DNA of 64,000 nucleotides from Pseudooceanicola algae (GTDB lineage Bacteria > Pseudomonadota > Alphaproteobacteria > Rhodobacterales > Rhodobacteraceae): NCBI RefSeq assembly GCF_003590145.2, contig NZ_CP060436.1, forward strand, positions 530,001 to 594,000, in the 5' to 3' direction. This document shows, one piece after another, positions 10,057 through 19,020 of this stretch; the first letter of the stretch is position 1, and every line of letters starts with the position of its first letter. The position numbers and the translations under genes are program-made. The notes below the pieces were generated by a model. It saw only the letters and a list, made by a program, of their open reading frames with translations. It did not search any database and was not told where the DNA came from.

Positions 10057-11726
10057 GCAATGACCGGCTGATCTATCTCCCCCTCGGCGGTGCCGGGGAA
10101 ATCGGTATGAACGCCTATGTCTATGGTTACGGCGCGCCGGGGAAAGAACGGCTGATCGTCGTGGACCTGGGCGTGGCCTTTCCGGACATGGACAGCACGC
10201 CCGGCGTGGACCTGATCTTTGCCGACACGACATGGCTGCAGAAGAACAAGGACCGGATCGAAGCGGTCCTGATCACCCATGCCCATGAAGACCACGTCGG
10301 CGCCGTCGGCCACCTTTATGAAAAGCTGGGCGCGCCGAAAATCTATACCCGTGCCTTCACGGCCAATATCGCACGCGGCAAGCTGTCGGAATACGGTTTC
10401 AGCGACGATGTGGTGACCACGGTCAGCGCCTGGCCCGAAACCATCAAGGCCGGTCCCTTTACCATCGGCTTCCTGCCGATCTCGCATTCCATTCCCGAAA
10501 GCTCGGGCCTGGTGATTGACACGCCCGAGGGGCGGGTGATCCATACCGGCGACTTCAAATTGGACCTGAACCCTCTGGTGGGCGAAGCCTTTGATGAAGC
10601 GCTCTGGGCGGATGTGTCCAAGGATGGCGTTCGTGCGCTGATCTGTGACAGTACCAATGTGTTTTCACCCAAGGCCGGGCGGTCTGAATCCGAACTGGGC
10701 AAGCCCATCGAAGAGCTGATCGGCAGCCTCAAGGGTATGGTCGTCGCCACGACCTTTGCCAGCAACGTGGCCCGGGTCAAGACCCTGGCCGAAGCCGGCG
10801 ACCGGGCAGGGCGTTCGATCTGCCTGCTGGGCCGTGCGATGAAGAAGATGCTCGACGCCTCACTGGCGACCGGCGTGGTCAAGGACTTTCCCACCGTGGT
10901 CAGCCCTGAAGAGGCCCGCGATATTCCGCGTGAGAACCTGATGCTGATCGTGACCGGCAGCCAGGGCGAACGTCGGGCGGCCTCGGCGCAACTGGCGCGG
11001 GGCAAGTACAACGGCTTTACCATGAAGGAAGGGGATACCTTCCTGTTCTCTTCCAAGACCATTCCGGGCAACGAAAAGGGCGTGATCGCGATCATGAACG
11101 CCTTTTCCGAACAGGGCGTCGATGTGGTTGACGACAATGGCGGGCTCTACCACGTGTCCGGCCATGCCAACCGTCCCGACCTGCTGAAGATGCAGGAGGT
11201 CGTGCGCCCCCAGATGGTCATCCCGATGCATGGTGAACACCGTCACCTGCGCGAACATGCCCGCCTGGCCGAGGCCAATGGCCGGGCTGCTGTCATTGCC
11301 GTCAATGGCATGATGCTGGACCTCTCGGGCAATGCGCCCAAGGTGGCCGAATATATCGAGACCGGGCGCACCTACCTGGACGGGTCAGTGCAGATTGGCG
11401 CCATGGACGGGATCGTCCGGGACCGTATCCGCATGGCGCTGAACGGCCATGTGGTCGTGACACTGGTGCTCGACGAACAGGACGAACCGCTTGGTGAACC
11501 TTGGTGCGACCTGAAGGGCCTGCCCGAGACCGGCAAATCCAACGCGCCGGTCGTCGATGTACTGGAAGCTGATCTGGGTCAGTTCCTTGGCAGAGCCAAT
11601 GCAAAGACCCTGCGCGATGACGACAAGCTGGAAGAGGCCCTGCGCCGTATCGTGCGCAATTCTTCTCAGGAAGAAGTCGGGAAGAAACCCGAGGTCACGG
11701 TCGTCATCTCCCGGCTCAGCGCCTGA
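10053..11726 (+). CDS. rnj: ribonuclease J
   Basis: Metallo-beta-lactamase/beta-CASP nuclease with 5'-3' exo- and endonuclease activity on RNA, 557 aa. The zinc-binding motif HAHEDH is at residues 76-81. Other landmarks are SHSIPESSGLVIDTPEG, HTGDFK, and the beta-CASP stretches VATTFASNVAR and GSQGERRAASAQLARG, with SGHANRPDL as a further metal-site motif. It is coupled to coaX by an ATGA overlap. Its last 61 bases are antisense to the end of the PilZ gene on the minus strand. Confidence 0.94.
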   Translation: MSNDRLIYLPLGGAGEIGMNAYVYGYGAPGKERLIVVDLGVAFPDMDSTPGVDLIFADTTWLQKNKDRIEAVLITHAHEDHVGAVGHLYEKLGAPKIYTRAFTANIARGKLSEYGFSDDVVTTVSAWPETIKAGPFTIGFLPISHSIPESSGLVIDTPEGRVIHTGDFKLDLNPLVGEAFDEALWADVSKDGVRALICDSTNVFSPKAGRSESELGKPIEELIGSLKGMVVATTFASNVARVKTLAEAGDRAGRSICLLGRAMKKMLDASLATGVVKDFPTVVSPEEARDIPRENLMLIVTGSQGERRAASAQLARGKYNGFTMKEGDTFLFSSKTIPGNEKGVIAIMNAFSEQGVDVVDDNGGLYHVSGHANRPDLLKMQEVVRPQMVIPMHGEHRHLREHARLAEANGRAAVIAVNGMMLDLSGNAPKVAEYIETGRTYLDGSVQIGAMDGIVRDRIRMALNGHVVVTLVLDEQDEPLGEPWCDLKGLPETGKSNAPVVDVLEADLGQFLGRANAKTLRDDDKLEEALRRIVRNSSQEEVGKKPEVTVVISRLSA

Positions 11727-12085
11727 TCCATCAGATCCGCTTCGGGCAGGGGGGTGACTTCCTGTTCGAGGCGAGCGATCAACGCGTTCAGGGCAGTGGA
11801 GCGGTGCGCGCGGATGTCAAAGCGCAGACCGGCCCGGCGGTCCGACCGCCATCGGATATCTGACTTGAAAAATCCGACGTTGCTGAGCTGAAAGCGCGGC
11901 GCATCTATCTTGCCATAGCTGGTGACAATATTGGGCAGCCGGATTCCGGCGCCACCAAGCGAGATATCTTCCAGAACGGCCGTCAGGCTGCGATCACCAA
12001 AATGCACCTGGCAATCCATGTGCACCGGATACCGCGGAAATCTGCGACGTTCGGACCGTGGTCCGCTAAAATAGATCTGTGCCAT
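11666..12085 (-). CDS. PilZ domain protein
   Basis: A 139-aa protein with the two cyclic-di-GMP-binding motifs of PilZ domains: an arginine cluster RRRFPRY (residues 13-19, RxxxR type) and DISLGGAGI (residues 40-48, D/NxSxxG type). It probably binds c-di-GMP and acts as a small effector; the partner is unknown. The last 20 or so codons overlap the rnj 3' end on the opposite strand by 61 bases, so the tail sequence is constrained by two genes. An upstream in-frame stop at the PilZ end would remove the overlap only if the tail is dispensable. Start ATG at 12085. Confidence 0.85.
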   Translation of the reverse strand: MAQIYFSGPRSERRRFPRYPVHMDCQVHFGDRSLTAVLEDISLGGAGIRLPNIVTSYGKIDAPRFQLSNVGFFKSDIRWRSDRRAGLRFDIRAHRSTALNALIARLEQEVTPLPEADLMDQALSREMTTVTSGFFPTSS

Positions 12086-12193
12086 GACAGGCTCCCCACA
12101 AGCTTTGGGGAAGGCTATCGGCAGCCCGTTACCAATTCTTGAACAGAAGTGGAAATCGACGCGCCAGGCGCCGATTTCCGGAGTTCAGGCGCT

Positions 12194-13843
12194 TTAGCCA
12201 GCGCGACGTTCGTCGAACGAAAGGGCGATGAAGCTGGGCATGTGATCGCCCATGCCGACAACCTTGTTGTTGTCATTGCCGCCACGCGACTTGCCGCCCC
12301 GCGAGGACGAAGACCGCTTGTCGCCCTCACCGGAGCCGTTGCCGCGGGTCGTGGGCTCTGCAGTGCGCGGCGCCTCCTTGGGTGCTGCTGCGGGGGCTTC
12401 GGCTTCCTGGGGCGCAGGGGCCTCGGCCGCCTTGGCCCTGGAAGAGGACCGGCGACGCGGGGTGCTGGCCGGCTTGCTTTCAGGGCTCTTTGCCTCTGGC
12501 TTGGCCTCGGGCGCTTCCGGGCTGACGGCCTCGGCCGCGTCGGGGGCCGCTTCGGCGGCTTCGACGGGCTTGTCCTGCTCGGGCTTGCGGCGCGTGCGGG
12601 TCCGGGTGCGCTTGGGCTTCGGCGCCTCTTCCGGCGCGGCGGCGGCTTCGACGGTTTCCCCTTCGGCCTTGGCAGCCGCAGCGGGCTTCGCCTTGGCGCC
12701 GGGGACGTCCATCAGCGGGATCGGGTTACCGACCAGCTGTTCGATGTCCGCCAGGTTCTTTTCGTCGCGCGGCACGCAGATCATCACGGCCTTGCCCTTG
12801 CGACCCGCACGGCCCGTCCGGCCGATCCGGTGCACGTAGTCCTCGGCATGGCCCGGGACGTCGAAGTTGAAGACGTGGCTGACCGAGGGCACGTCGAGCC
12901 CGCGCGCGGCCACGTCCGAGGCACAGAGGATGCGCAGCGACCCTTCGCGGAAGCCATCCAGCGTCCGGGTCCGCTGCGACTGATCCAGATCGCCGTGGAT
13001 CGGCGCAGCGTCATAGCCGTATTTCTTCAGCGATTTTGCGGTGACATCCACATCGGTCTTCCGGTTGCAGAAGATGATCGCATTGGTCAGGTTGTCGCCT
13101 TCGGCGTCGATCAGGTCGCGCAGAATCCGGCGTTTTTCAGAAGCTTCGCGATCCTTGCGCGACGCTTTGAACATCACGACGCCCTGTTCGATATTGGCCC
13201 CTGTGGTGGCCTGACGGGCGACCTCGATCCGTTCGGGCGCGGAGAGGAAGGTATTGGTGATCCGCTCGATCTCGGGCGCCATGGTGGCCGAGAAGAACAG
13301 CGTCTGCCGGGTAAATGGCGTCAGGCTGAAGATACGTTCGATGTCCGGAATGAAGCCCATGTCGAGCATCCGGTCGGCTTCGTCCACGACCATGATCTGC
13401 ACGCCGGTCAGCAGCAGCTTGCCACGTTCGAAATGGTCCAGAAGGCGGCCGGGGGTGGCGATCAGCACATCGACGCCACGGTCGATCAGCTGGTCCTGTT
13501 CCTTGAAGGAAACGCCACCGATCAGCAGCGCCTTGGTCAGCTTGAGGTGCTTGGTATAGGTGTCGAAATTCTCGGCAACCTGCGCGGCAAGCTCGCGCGT
13601 CGGGCAGAGCACCAGGCTGCGCGGCATACGGGCCCGCGCACGGCCCTTGGCCAGGCGGGTGATCATCGGCAGCACGAAGCTGGCGGTCTTGCCGGTGCCG
13701 GTCTGGGCGATCCCCAGAACGTCCTTGCCCTCGAGAGCCGGGGGAATCGCGCCCGCCTGGATAGGCGTCGGCGACTCGTAACCGGCTTCTTCAATGGCTT
13801 TAAGGACCTTCGGGTCCAGGTTGAGATCAGAAAACTTGGTCAT
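12194..13843 (-). CDS. DEAD-box ATP-dependent RNA helicase (RhlE type)
   Basis: RNA helicase of 549 aa. The core (residues 1 to about 380) shows the Q motif (SPTPIQ, near 24-29), motif I AQTGTGKT (46-53), DEAD in VVDEADRMLDMGF, SAT, and motif VI HRIGRTGRAG. The remaining 170 residues are a disordered tail rich in Ala, Pro, Glu, Lys and Arg, ending in a Ser/Arg/Gly-rich segment typical of RNA-binding tails. I start it at MTKFSDLNLD, where the fold begins; the open frame continues 38 codons upstream. Roles in ribosome assembly or RNA decay are inferred from the family. Confidence 0.92.
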   Translation of the reverse strand: MTKFSDLNLDPKVLKAIEEAGYESPTPIQAGAIPPALEGKDVLGIAQTGTGKTASFVLPMITRLAKGRARARMPRSLVLCPTRELAAQVAENFDTYTKHLKLTKALLIGGVSFKEQDQLIDRGVDVLIATPGRLLDHFERGKLLLTGVQIMVVDEADRMLDMGFIPDIERIFSLTPFTRQTLFFSATMAPEIERITNTFLSAPERIEVARQATTGANIEQGVVMFKASRKDREASEKRRILRDLIDAEGDNLTNAIIFCNRKTDVDVTAKSLKKYGYDAAPIHGDLDQSQRTRTLDGFREGSLRILCASDVAARGLDVPSVSHVFNFDVPGHAEDYVHRIGRTGRAGRKGKAVMICVPRDEKNLADIEQLVGNPIPLMDVPGAKAKPAAAAKAEGETVEAAAAPEEAPKPKRTRTRTRRKPEQDKPVEAAEAAPDAAEAVSPEAPEAKPEAKSPESKPASTPRRRSSSRAKAAEAPAPQEAEAPAAAPKEAPRTAEPTTRGNGSGEGDKRSSSSRGGKSRGGNDNNKVVGMGDHMPSFIALSFDERRAG

Positions 13844-13954
13844 GTGTATCCGTCGTTTACGGACACATTCGGGCCCGTAGCGTGTGAAAGTCCGAACCCC
13901 CTTGGTCCGGCGTGAATCGGGCAGCAGTCGGACCGCGTCCCGACAAGTGTCAGC

Positions 13955-13983
13955 CACTTACATCAGATGGGTCGGAAGGTCAA
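13955..13983 (-). promoter_or_regulatory. putative sigma70-type promoter of the DEAD-box helicase
   Basis: On the minus strand TTGACC (13983-13978) is followed after exactly 17 bases by TAAGTG (13960-13955). The -35 is good and the -10 weak. This would leave a leader of about 105 bases before the helicase start. Long leaders occur at cold-responsive helicase genes, but regulation is not shown by the sequence. Confidence 0.3.
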
Positions 13984-14098
13984 TCTCGGCAGGGGTTTCC
14001 CCTTGTTTTTCGATATTTTGCAGGCCGTTCCGGTTGTGATTTCGATGGCGGGCGCGTGCTTTTGGCCTCAAGCGCGGCAAAGCAGCGGGGTGGGGCAT

Positions 14099-15052
14099 TC
14101 ATGTCAGTGTTTCCGGCAAGGTGTGGGCCGGGAAATACCGGTCGCGCAGAGCGGCGAAATCCATCCGCGCTTCGGCCAGCAGGCCTTCGGTGTCAAGTCG
14201 GCCCCGCAGGGCCGGTGTGTCGCGGCAAGTCGCCTCGAAGAAGTCGATGAGCCCGGCATCGCCGCGGGTCTGGCTGATCCGTGTCAGCAGCCCGTGCAGG
14301 GTTTCCTGACCGGCCTTCGCCGGTTTCAGTTCGGTTCGGTAGGCCCCCTGTGACAGACGGAAATGGAAATGGGCCAGCCAGGCATCGCGGTCGCTGGCGT
14401 GGAAATGGCCAAGGGCGATCCTGTCCAGCTCTCGCTGGCCCGGGTTTTGTCCCTGTTCGGTCAGAAGGTTGTGGATGCGGAATTCGGCCCCCGGAATGCC
14501 GGGGCGCACAAAGAGCTTGCCTGCCACATGGCTGAGGAACCCGCCGTTCAGCCAGGGACCGTACTCGGGGTAGATCCGCGCGGTCTGGGCTTGGCGCAGC
14601 TTGGGCGCGTGGCTGAAGCGCTTGAACCGTTGCGGGGCAGCGGGGTCGGAGGGGGCCAGTGCCTCCATCGGCCGAATGCGGGCAGATTGGCAATCGGGCG
14701 GAAGCGTGGAAAGGATCGCGCCCAAGTCGCCTTGCGGCATCAGGAATTCATCGACGTCTATATGGGCCAGCCAATCGAGTGGCGCCTCGCGCTGGTAGGC
14801 CTGCGTCGCATTGGCTGTCTGCCGCGGTTGATGGCGCCGTGGGCGACGTCCGATTTCGCCCCAATGGGCATCGTCGCACAGGATTGCACTTACCTTAGGA
14901 ATGGCCTGCAAGATACTGTAAACCGGATCTTTTGGATCATCGATATACAGGTACAGATGGGCCGCACCCAGCTCCAGGTGCCAGGCGACAAAGTCCAGGA
15001 CTGCCTCGGGGGCGGCCTTCAGTGTGGCGACGAGTCCCCAGCTTTGGCTCAT
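14099..15052 (-). CDS. glycosyltransferase family 2 protein (copy 1 of tandem pair)
   Basis: A 317-aa protein with a GT-A type glycosyltransferase pattern: N-terminal WGLVATLKAAPEAVLDFVAWHLELGA, then DWLAHIDVDEFLMP with the metal-binding DVD at residues 99-101. It resembles the bacterial Glyco_tranf_2_4 group, probably transferring a sugar to a surface polysaccharide. The acceptor is unknown. It lies directly after a paralogue with the same order of motifs; the two overlap by 4 bases (ATGA), so it is the second gene of a two-gene operon. Confidence 0.8.
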   Translation of the reverse strand: MSQSWGLVATLKAAPEAVLDFVAWHLELGAAHLYLYIDDPKDPVYSILQAIPKVSAILCDDAHWGEIGRRPRRHQPRQTANATQAYQREAPLDWLAHIDVDEFLMPQGDLGAILSTLPPDCQSARIRPMEALAPSDPAAPQRFKRFSHAPKLRQAQTARIYPEYGPWLNGGFLSHVAGKLFVRPGIPGAEFRIHNLLTEQGQNPGQRELDRIALGHFHASDRDAWLAHFHFRLSQGAYRTELKPAKAGQETLHGLLTRISQTRGDAGLIDFFEATCRDTPALRGRLDTEGLLAEARMDFAALRDRYFPAHTLPETLT

Positions 15053-16077
15053 GCGGGCAAGTCCTTTGGGTGGCAGCCAAAGACCCTTTCGCAGCAGGCG
15101 TCCAAGGCAAGGTCTCGGGTCAACAGCATGCCATGGTTTTGCAGGGCGGCGCGAAGCCTCGGTGTGTCGGCGCAGACCTCGTCAAAGAAGGCGCGCAGGG
15201 CCGGTTCGCCGCCGTCCTCCTGCAGGAAGCCAAGCAACTCCCCCAGTCCGAAACGCGGGCGTTGATTGCGGTAGGAGCCTTTTTCGAGCCGAAACGCCAG
15301 TTTGTCGCGAAAGCTGGCCCAATCCGTGACATGGGCGTGACCCAGCCAGGTGCCGTGAAGCACCGCGACATTGGTAATGGGCGCCTTGTTTCGGCGCAGC
15401 GTATGCAGGCCAAGGCGACAACCCGGCAGGCCGGTGCGCACGATTGCCTTGCCCTCCAGGTGGCTGACATAGCCGCCGCGCAGATAGGCACCATAGGTCG
15501 GATAGATCTCGTGCAGCACCGATGGATCCTGTCCGGCAAACCGGGCGGTCAGCTTGAAATGGCTTTGAGAACCGGCAAGGCGCTCGGCGGGGAGGATCTG
15601 GATTTGGGCGATATCTTCAGGTGCCTGCGCGAGGATCCCCATCAAATCATCCGGCGGCATCAGGAATTCATCGACGTCGACATGCGCCAGCCAGTCGAGC
15701 CCGCTATTGCGATAGCACAGCGATGCATTGCGAAATTGCCGACGTTGATGGCTCGCGGGGCGGTCCTTTTGGACCCGCTGCCAATAGGCGTCATCGCAGG
15801 CGGTCACCTCGATCCGGGGATCACCCTGCAGAAAGGCTTCGGTGGCTGGATCGGGCACGTCGAGGAACAGGTGCACCTGGCTGGCGCCAAGCGTCAGGTG
15901 CCAGGCGGCAAAGCGGGCGATATCGGCCAGCGGGGCCTTCACCGTGCTGACGATGCCCCAGGTCGGCTGCGCGGACAGCGGCCCGGGCAGCACCACATTC
16001 GGCGTGACCTCCGTGCGGATCGCCTCGAAGTGCGGGGCGCGCGTAGGGGCTTGATCTGGGGGCGTGCCTCTGTCCAT
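15049..16077 (-). CDS. glycosyltransferase family 2 protein (copy 2 of tandem pair)
   Basis: A 342-aa paralogue of the downstream gene. After an extra N-terminal 35 residues come WGIVSTVKAPLADIARFAAWHLTLGA and DWLAHVDVDEFLMP with DVD at 134-136. Both proteins also share a YG-x-NGG/RGG-x-SH segment (EYGPWLNGGFLSH and TYGAYLRGGYVSH). This is the first gene of the pair. No other polysaccharide genes are adjacent, so the pair looks like a self-contained modification unit. The start at 16077 is the first ATG; a later start nearer PTWGIVS cannot be excluded. Confidence 0.8.
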   Translation of the reverse strand: MDRGTPPDQAPTRAPHFEAIRTEVTPNVVLPGPLSAQPTWGIVSTVKAPLADIARFAAWHLTLGASQVHLFLDVPDPATEAFLQGDPRIEVTACDDAYWQRVQKDRPASHQRRQFRNASLCYRNSGLDWLAHVDVDEFLMPPDDLMGILAQAPEDIAQIQILPAERLAGSQSHFKLTARFAGQDPSVLHEIYPTYGAYLRGGYVSHLEGKAIVRTGLPGCRLGLHTLRRNKAPITNVAVLHGTWLGHAHVTDWASFRDKLAFRLEKGSYRNQRPRFGLGELLGFLQEDGGEPALRAFFDEVCADTPRLRAALQNHGMLLTRDLALDACCERVFGCHPKDLPA

Positions 16078-16122
16078 TCCGGAAAGATGCCCGGCGCGCG
16101 CCGGGCAGGCAAGCCGTTGATG

Positions 16123-17730
16123 TCAGGCCATCATCTCTTTCGTCGCGGTCAGCGTCACATCCGGATAATCGCGCACGATCCGGTCGATGTCCCATTGCAG
16201 ACGGGTCAGGAAAACAATGTCGCCGTCGTGGTCGTACCCGATATGCTGGCGGTTGGAATCCACAAGCTTGTCAACGGCTTGCTTGGCGCCGTTCACCCAG
16301 CGAGCCGAAGTGAACTGCGACCCTTCAAAGCGCACCGGGATGCCGTATTCCAGCTCGATCCGCGATGCGAGGACCTCGAATTGCAGGGCGCCGACGACGC
16401 CGACGATGAAACCCGATCCGATGGCTGGCTTGAAGACCTTGGCCGCGCCTTCCTCGGCAAATTGCATCAGCGCCTTTTCAAGGTGCTTGGCCTTCATCGG
16501 GTCCGTGGCGCGCACCGATTGCAGAAGCTCGGGCGCGAAGGAGGGAATGCCCGAAACCCGCAGCGCTTCGCCTTCGGTGAGCGTGTCACCGATGCGCAAC
16601 TGGCCATGGTTGGGAATGCCGATGATATCGCCGGCCCAGGCCTCTTCGGCCAACTCGCGGTCCGAGGCGAGGAACAGCACCGGGTTAGAGATCGCCATGG
16701 GCTTCTTGGTGCGCACATGGGTCAGCTTCATCCCGCGCAGGAAATGCCCGGAAGCGAGGCGGACGAAGGCGACGCGATCCCGGTGCTTGGGGTCCATGTT
16801 CGCCTGCACCTTGAAGACAAAGCCGGCGACCTTGGTTTCCTCGGGCGCGATCTTGCGCGGTTCCGCAGACTGGATCTGCGGCTCGGGGCCGAAGCTGCCG
16901 ATGCCATCCATCAGTTCCTTCACGCCGAAGGAATTGATCGCGGAGCCGAACCAGATCGGGGTCAGCGTGCCTTCGAGCAGCGCCTGGCGGTCAAAGGCGG
17001 GCAACAGTTCGCGCGCCATCTCGACCTCTTCGCGCAGCTTGGCAAGCTGGTCGGCTGGGATGTGTTGGTCGAGAAGTTCGTCGTCCAGACCCTTGATTTC
17101 AATGGATTCCGCGACCTTGTTCCGGTCGGCGCGATCCATCAGTTCAAGCCGGTCGTTCAGCATGTCGTAACAGCCAAGGAAATCCCGGCCCATGCCGATC
17201 GGCCAGGAGGCCGGGGTCACATCGATGGCCAGGTTTTCCTGAATCTCGTCGATAATGTCGAAGGTGTCGCGGCTTTCGCGGTCCATCTTGTTGCAGAAGG
17301 TCAGGATCGGCAGATCGCGCAGGCGGCAGACCTCGAACAGCTTCTGGGTCTGGCTTTCCACACCCTTGGCGCCGTCAATCACCATCACGGCGGCATCGAC
17401 CGCCGTGAGCGTGCGATAAGTGTCCTCGGAAAAATCCGAGTGGCCGGGCGTGTCGACCAGATTGAAGCGGAAGGTCTTGAAATCGAAGGACATTGCGGAT
17501 GCGGACACCGAGATTCCGCGATCCTTTTCCATCTGCATGAAATCGGACCGGGTGCGACGTGCCTCGCCCTTTGCGCGGACCTGGCCGGCCATCTGGATGG
17601 CGCCCCCGTAAAGCAGGAACTTTTCGGTCAGGGTCGTCTTGCCGGCATCGGGATGCGAGATGATCGCAAACGTCCGGCGGCGGGCGATTTCGGCAGGCAG
17701 TTCAGGGCGGTTCGTGGCGTTGTCCAGCAT
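16123..17730 (-). CDS. prfC: peptide chain release factor 3
   Basis: GTPase that recycles RF1/RF2 from the ribosome after termination. The 535-aa product starts with the G domain: P-loop SHPDAGKT (residues 25-32), the ISVSASAM switch I region, DTPGHSDFS (G3) and CNKMDRE (G4). The length fits the family when translation starts at MLDNATNRPE (17730); the open frame extends 21 codons further without a good reason to use it. The ribosome site is weak. Its neighbours are unrelated in function. Confidence 0.95.
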   Translation of the reverse strand: MLDNATNRPELPAEIARRRTFAIISHPDAGKTTLTEKFLLYGGAIQMAGQVRAKGEARRTRSDFMQMEKDRGISVSASAMSFDFKTFRFNLVDTPGHSDFSEDTYRTLTAVDAAVMVIDGAKGVESQTQKLFEVCRLRDLPILTFCNKMDRESRDTFDIIDEIQENLAIDVTPASWPIGMGRDFLGCYDMLNDRLELMDRADRNKVAESIEIKGLDDELLDQHIPADQLAKLREEVEMARELLPAFDRQALLEGTLTPIWFGSAINSFGVKELMDGIGSFGPEPQIQSAEPRKIAPEETKVAGFVFKVQANMDPKHRDRVAFVRLASGHFLRGMKLTHVRTKKPMAISNPVLFLASDRELAEEAWAGDIIGIPNHGQLRIGDTLTEGEALRVSGIPSFAPELLQSVRATDPMKAKHLEKALMQFAEEGAAKVFKPAIGSGFIVGVVGALQFEVLASRIELEYGIPVRFEGSQFTSARWVNGAKQAVDKLVDSNRQHIGYDHDGDIVFLTRLQWDIDRIVRDYPDVTLTATKEMMA

Positions 17731-17820
17731 GTCGCGGCATATATCAGCCAGCGCGGAAAGGGCAAGCGCGGGCTGACGCGCACCGGCCCGCAAGGACCGG
17801 CACGACCCCCAGACCTTGCG

Positions 17821-18855
17821 TCAGGCACCGGAGACAGGTTTGCGCCCGGTGGTGGCATGGCGCAGCAGTTGCAGCGCCTCGGGGCGGCGCAGCTCCGCTT
17901 TCGTCAGTTCCAGGTCATGGTGATCGGGCATTGTATGCCCCGGCAGAAGCCCCGAGTACCCGTTCTCCAGATCCGGCAAAAGCGCAGTCTGTGCAGAGGC
18001 GTCAAGCAACAGGGTCTCGGCGGCGATGCCTTCGGCATAGATGATCTGGTGATTGTCGAAGAGCAGCTGGAAATAATCCACGAAACCGCCGCCCTGCTGG
18101 GTGATCGTGTCGCCGTTGATCAGGTGGCGCGCGCGCACCAGTACCTCCTTGCGGCCAATGCCGAGGCGGTCTTCGCGCTGGTACAGGAAAAGCCGGTGGT
18201 CGGGGCTGACGACCAGATCATGGGTATTGGACAATTCGCCCGCCCGGATGACGATAGGGGCAAAGGCACCGGTGGCGCGGATGGTGGAATGACCGATCCA
18301 GCGGATCTCTTGCGGGCCCTGGTCCCGGGTCAATACCCGGTCGCCTACCTGAAGATCCTCGATTGCGCGCTGCAGGCCGCTGGCCATGGTGATCTGGGTG
18401 CCGCGCGTGAAGGAAACGCAGGTAACCTCGGCCAGCTTGTGGCGGGCACTTTTGCGGTCGATACCGACAAGTTGATAATCGACGCGCGGGCGCAGCGGGG
18501 CAAGGGGCAGGGCGTAGACTTCGTTCACGGCGCCGTCGCGCCCGACCTCGACCAGAACAAGTATCTCGGTCGTGGCACCATCAGGCGACATGAAGGTCAG
18601 ACAGCAATCCAGGTGCACCCGCGCACCGGGTTCCCCGGCGTCGGCTTCGGCCGCGACAAGCGTCCTGCCGTCGGGTTTCTGCACGGTGGCAAGGCGGACC
18701 TGGCGGGCACGGTCTGCGAACCAGTAGATATCATCCGGCACAAGTTCGTCGGCGAAGGAAAGCGGGTCGCCTTCATTCACGCCATGGACGACCTGCAAGG
18801 CTGCGGATAGATAGACCGGTATGACGGTAACGGGCTGGGCTATGGCACTTTTCAT
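17821..18855 (-). CDS. Hint-domain protein (Hedgehog/intein-type)
   Basis: A 344-aa protein of a type abundant in Rhodobacteraceae. The C-terminal half (about residues 146-290) is a Hint_2 module: CVSFTRGTQI begins at C146, the usual catalytic cysteine position, followed by DLQVGDRVLTRD, RWIGHSTI, PIVIRAGEL, LVVSPDHRLFLY and the NHQIIYAEGIAAETLL block. No calcium-binding repeats or secretion domain are attached, unlike the larger members. The N-terminal 140 residues match nothing I recognise. Whether it self-cleaves is unknown. I chose the ATG at 18855; the frame runs on upstream only as a shadow of the divergent SDR gene. Confidence 0.82.
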   Translation of the reverse strand: MKSAIAQPVTVIPVYLSAALQVVHGVNEGDPLSFADELVPDDIYWFADRARQVRLATVQKPDGRTLVAAEADAGEPGARVHLDCCLTFMSPDGATTEILVLVEVGRDGAVNEVYALPLAPLRPRVDYQLVGIDRKSARHKLAEVTCVSFTRGTQITMASGLQRAIEDLQVGDRVLTRDQGPQEIRWIGHSTIRATGAFAPIVIRAGELSNTHDLVVSPDHRLFLYQREDRLGIGRKEVLVRARHLINGDTITQQGGGFVDYFQLLFDNHQIIYAEGIAAETLLLDASAQTALLPDLENGYSGLLPGHTMPDHHDLELTKAELRRPEALQLLRHATTGRKPVSGA

Positions 18856-19020
18856 GACATCGGCTAGGCTACCTCTGAACGGACGGACCGCAAGGCCTTT
18901 TGTTGAAAACGCACGCAACTTGTCCTCATGATATGGACGATTTCGTGAAGAAGACATGCGCAGAAAGAAGATTTTTGCGCGCAATGGCGCTGGATGTGCC
19001 GAATGGAAGAGGAGAACGGG

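Noticed and set aside
14932-18810. A 1292-codon plus-strand frame across the glycosyltransferase, prfC and Hint genes
   Set aside because: It is a mirror of four well-supported minus-strand genes, with no family resemblance or ribosome site.
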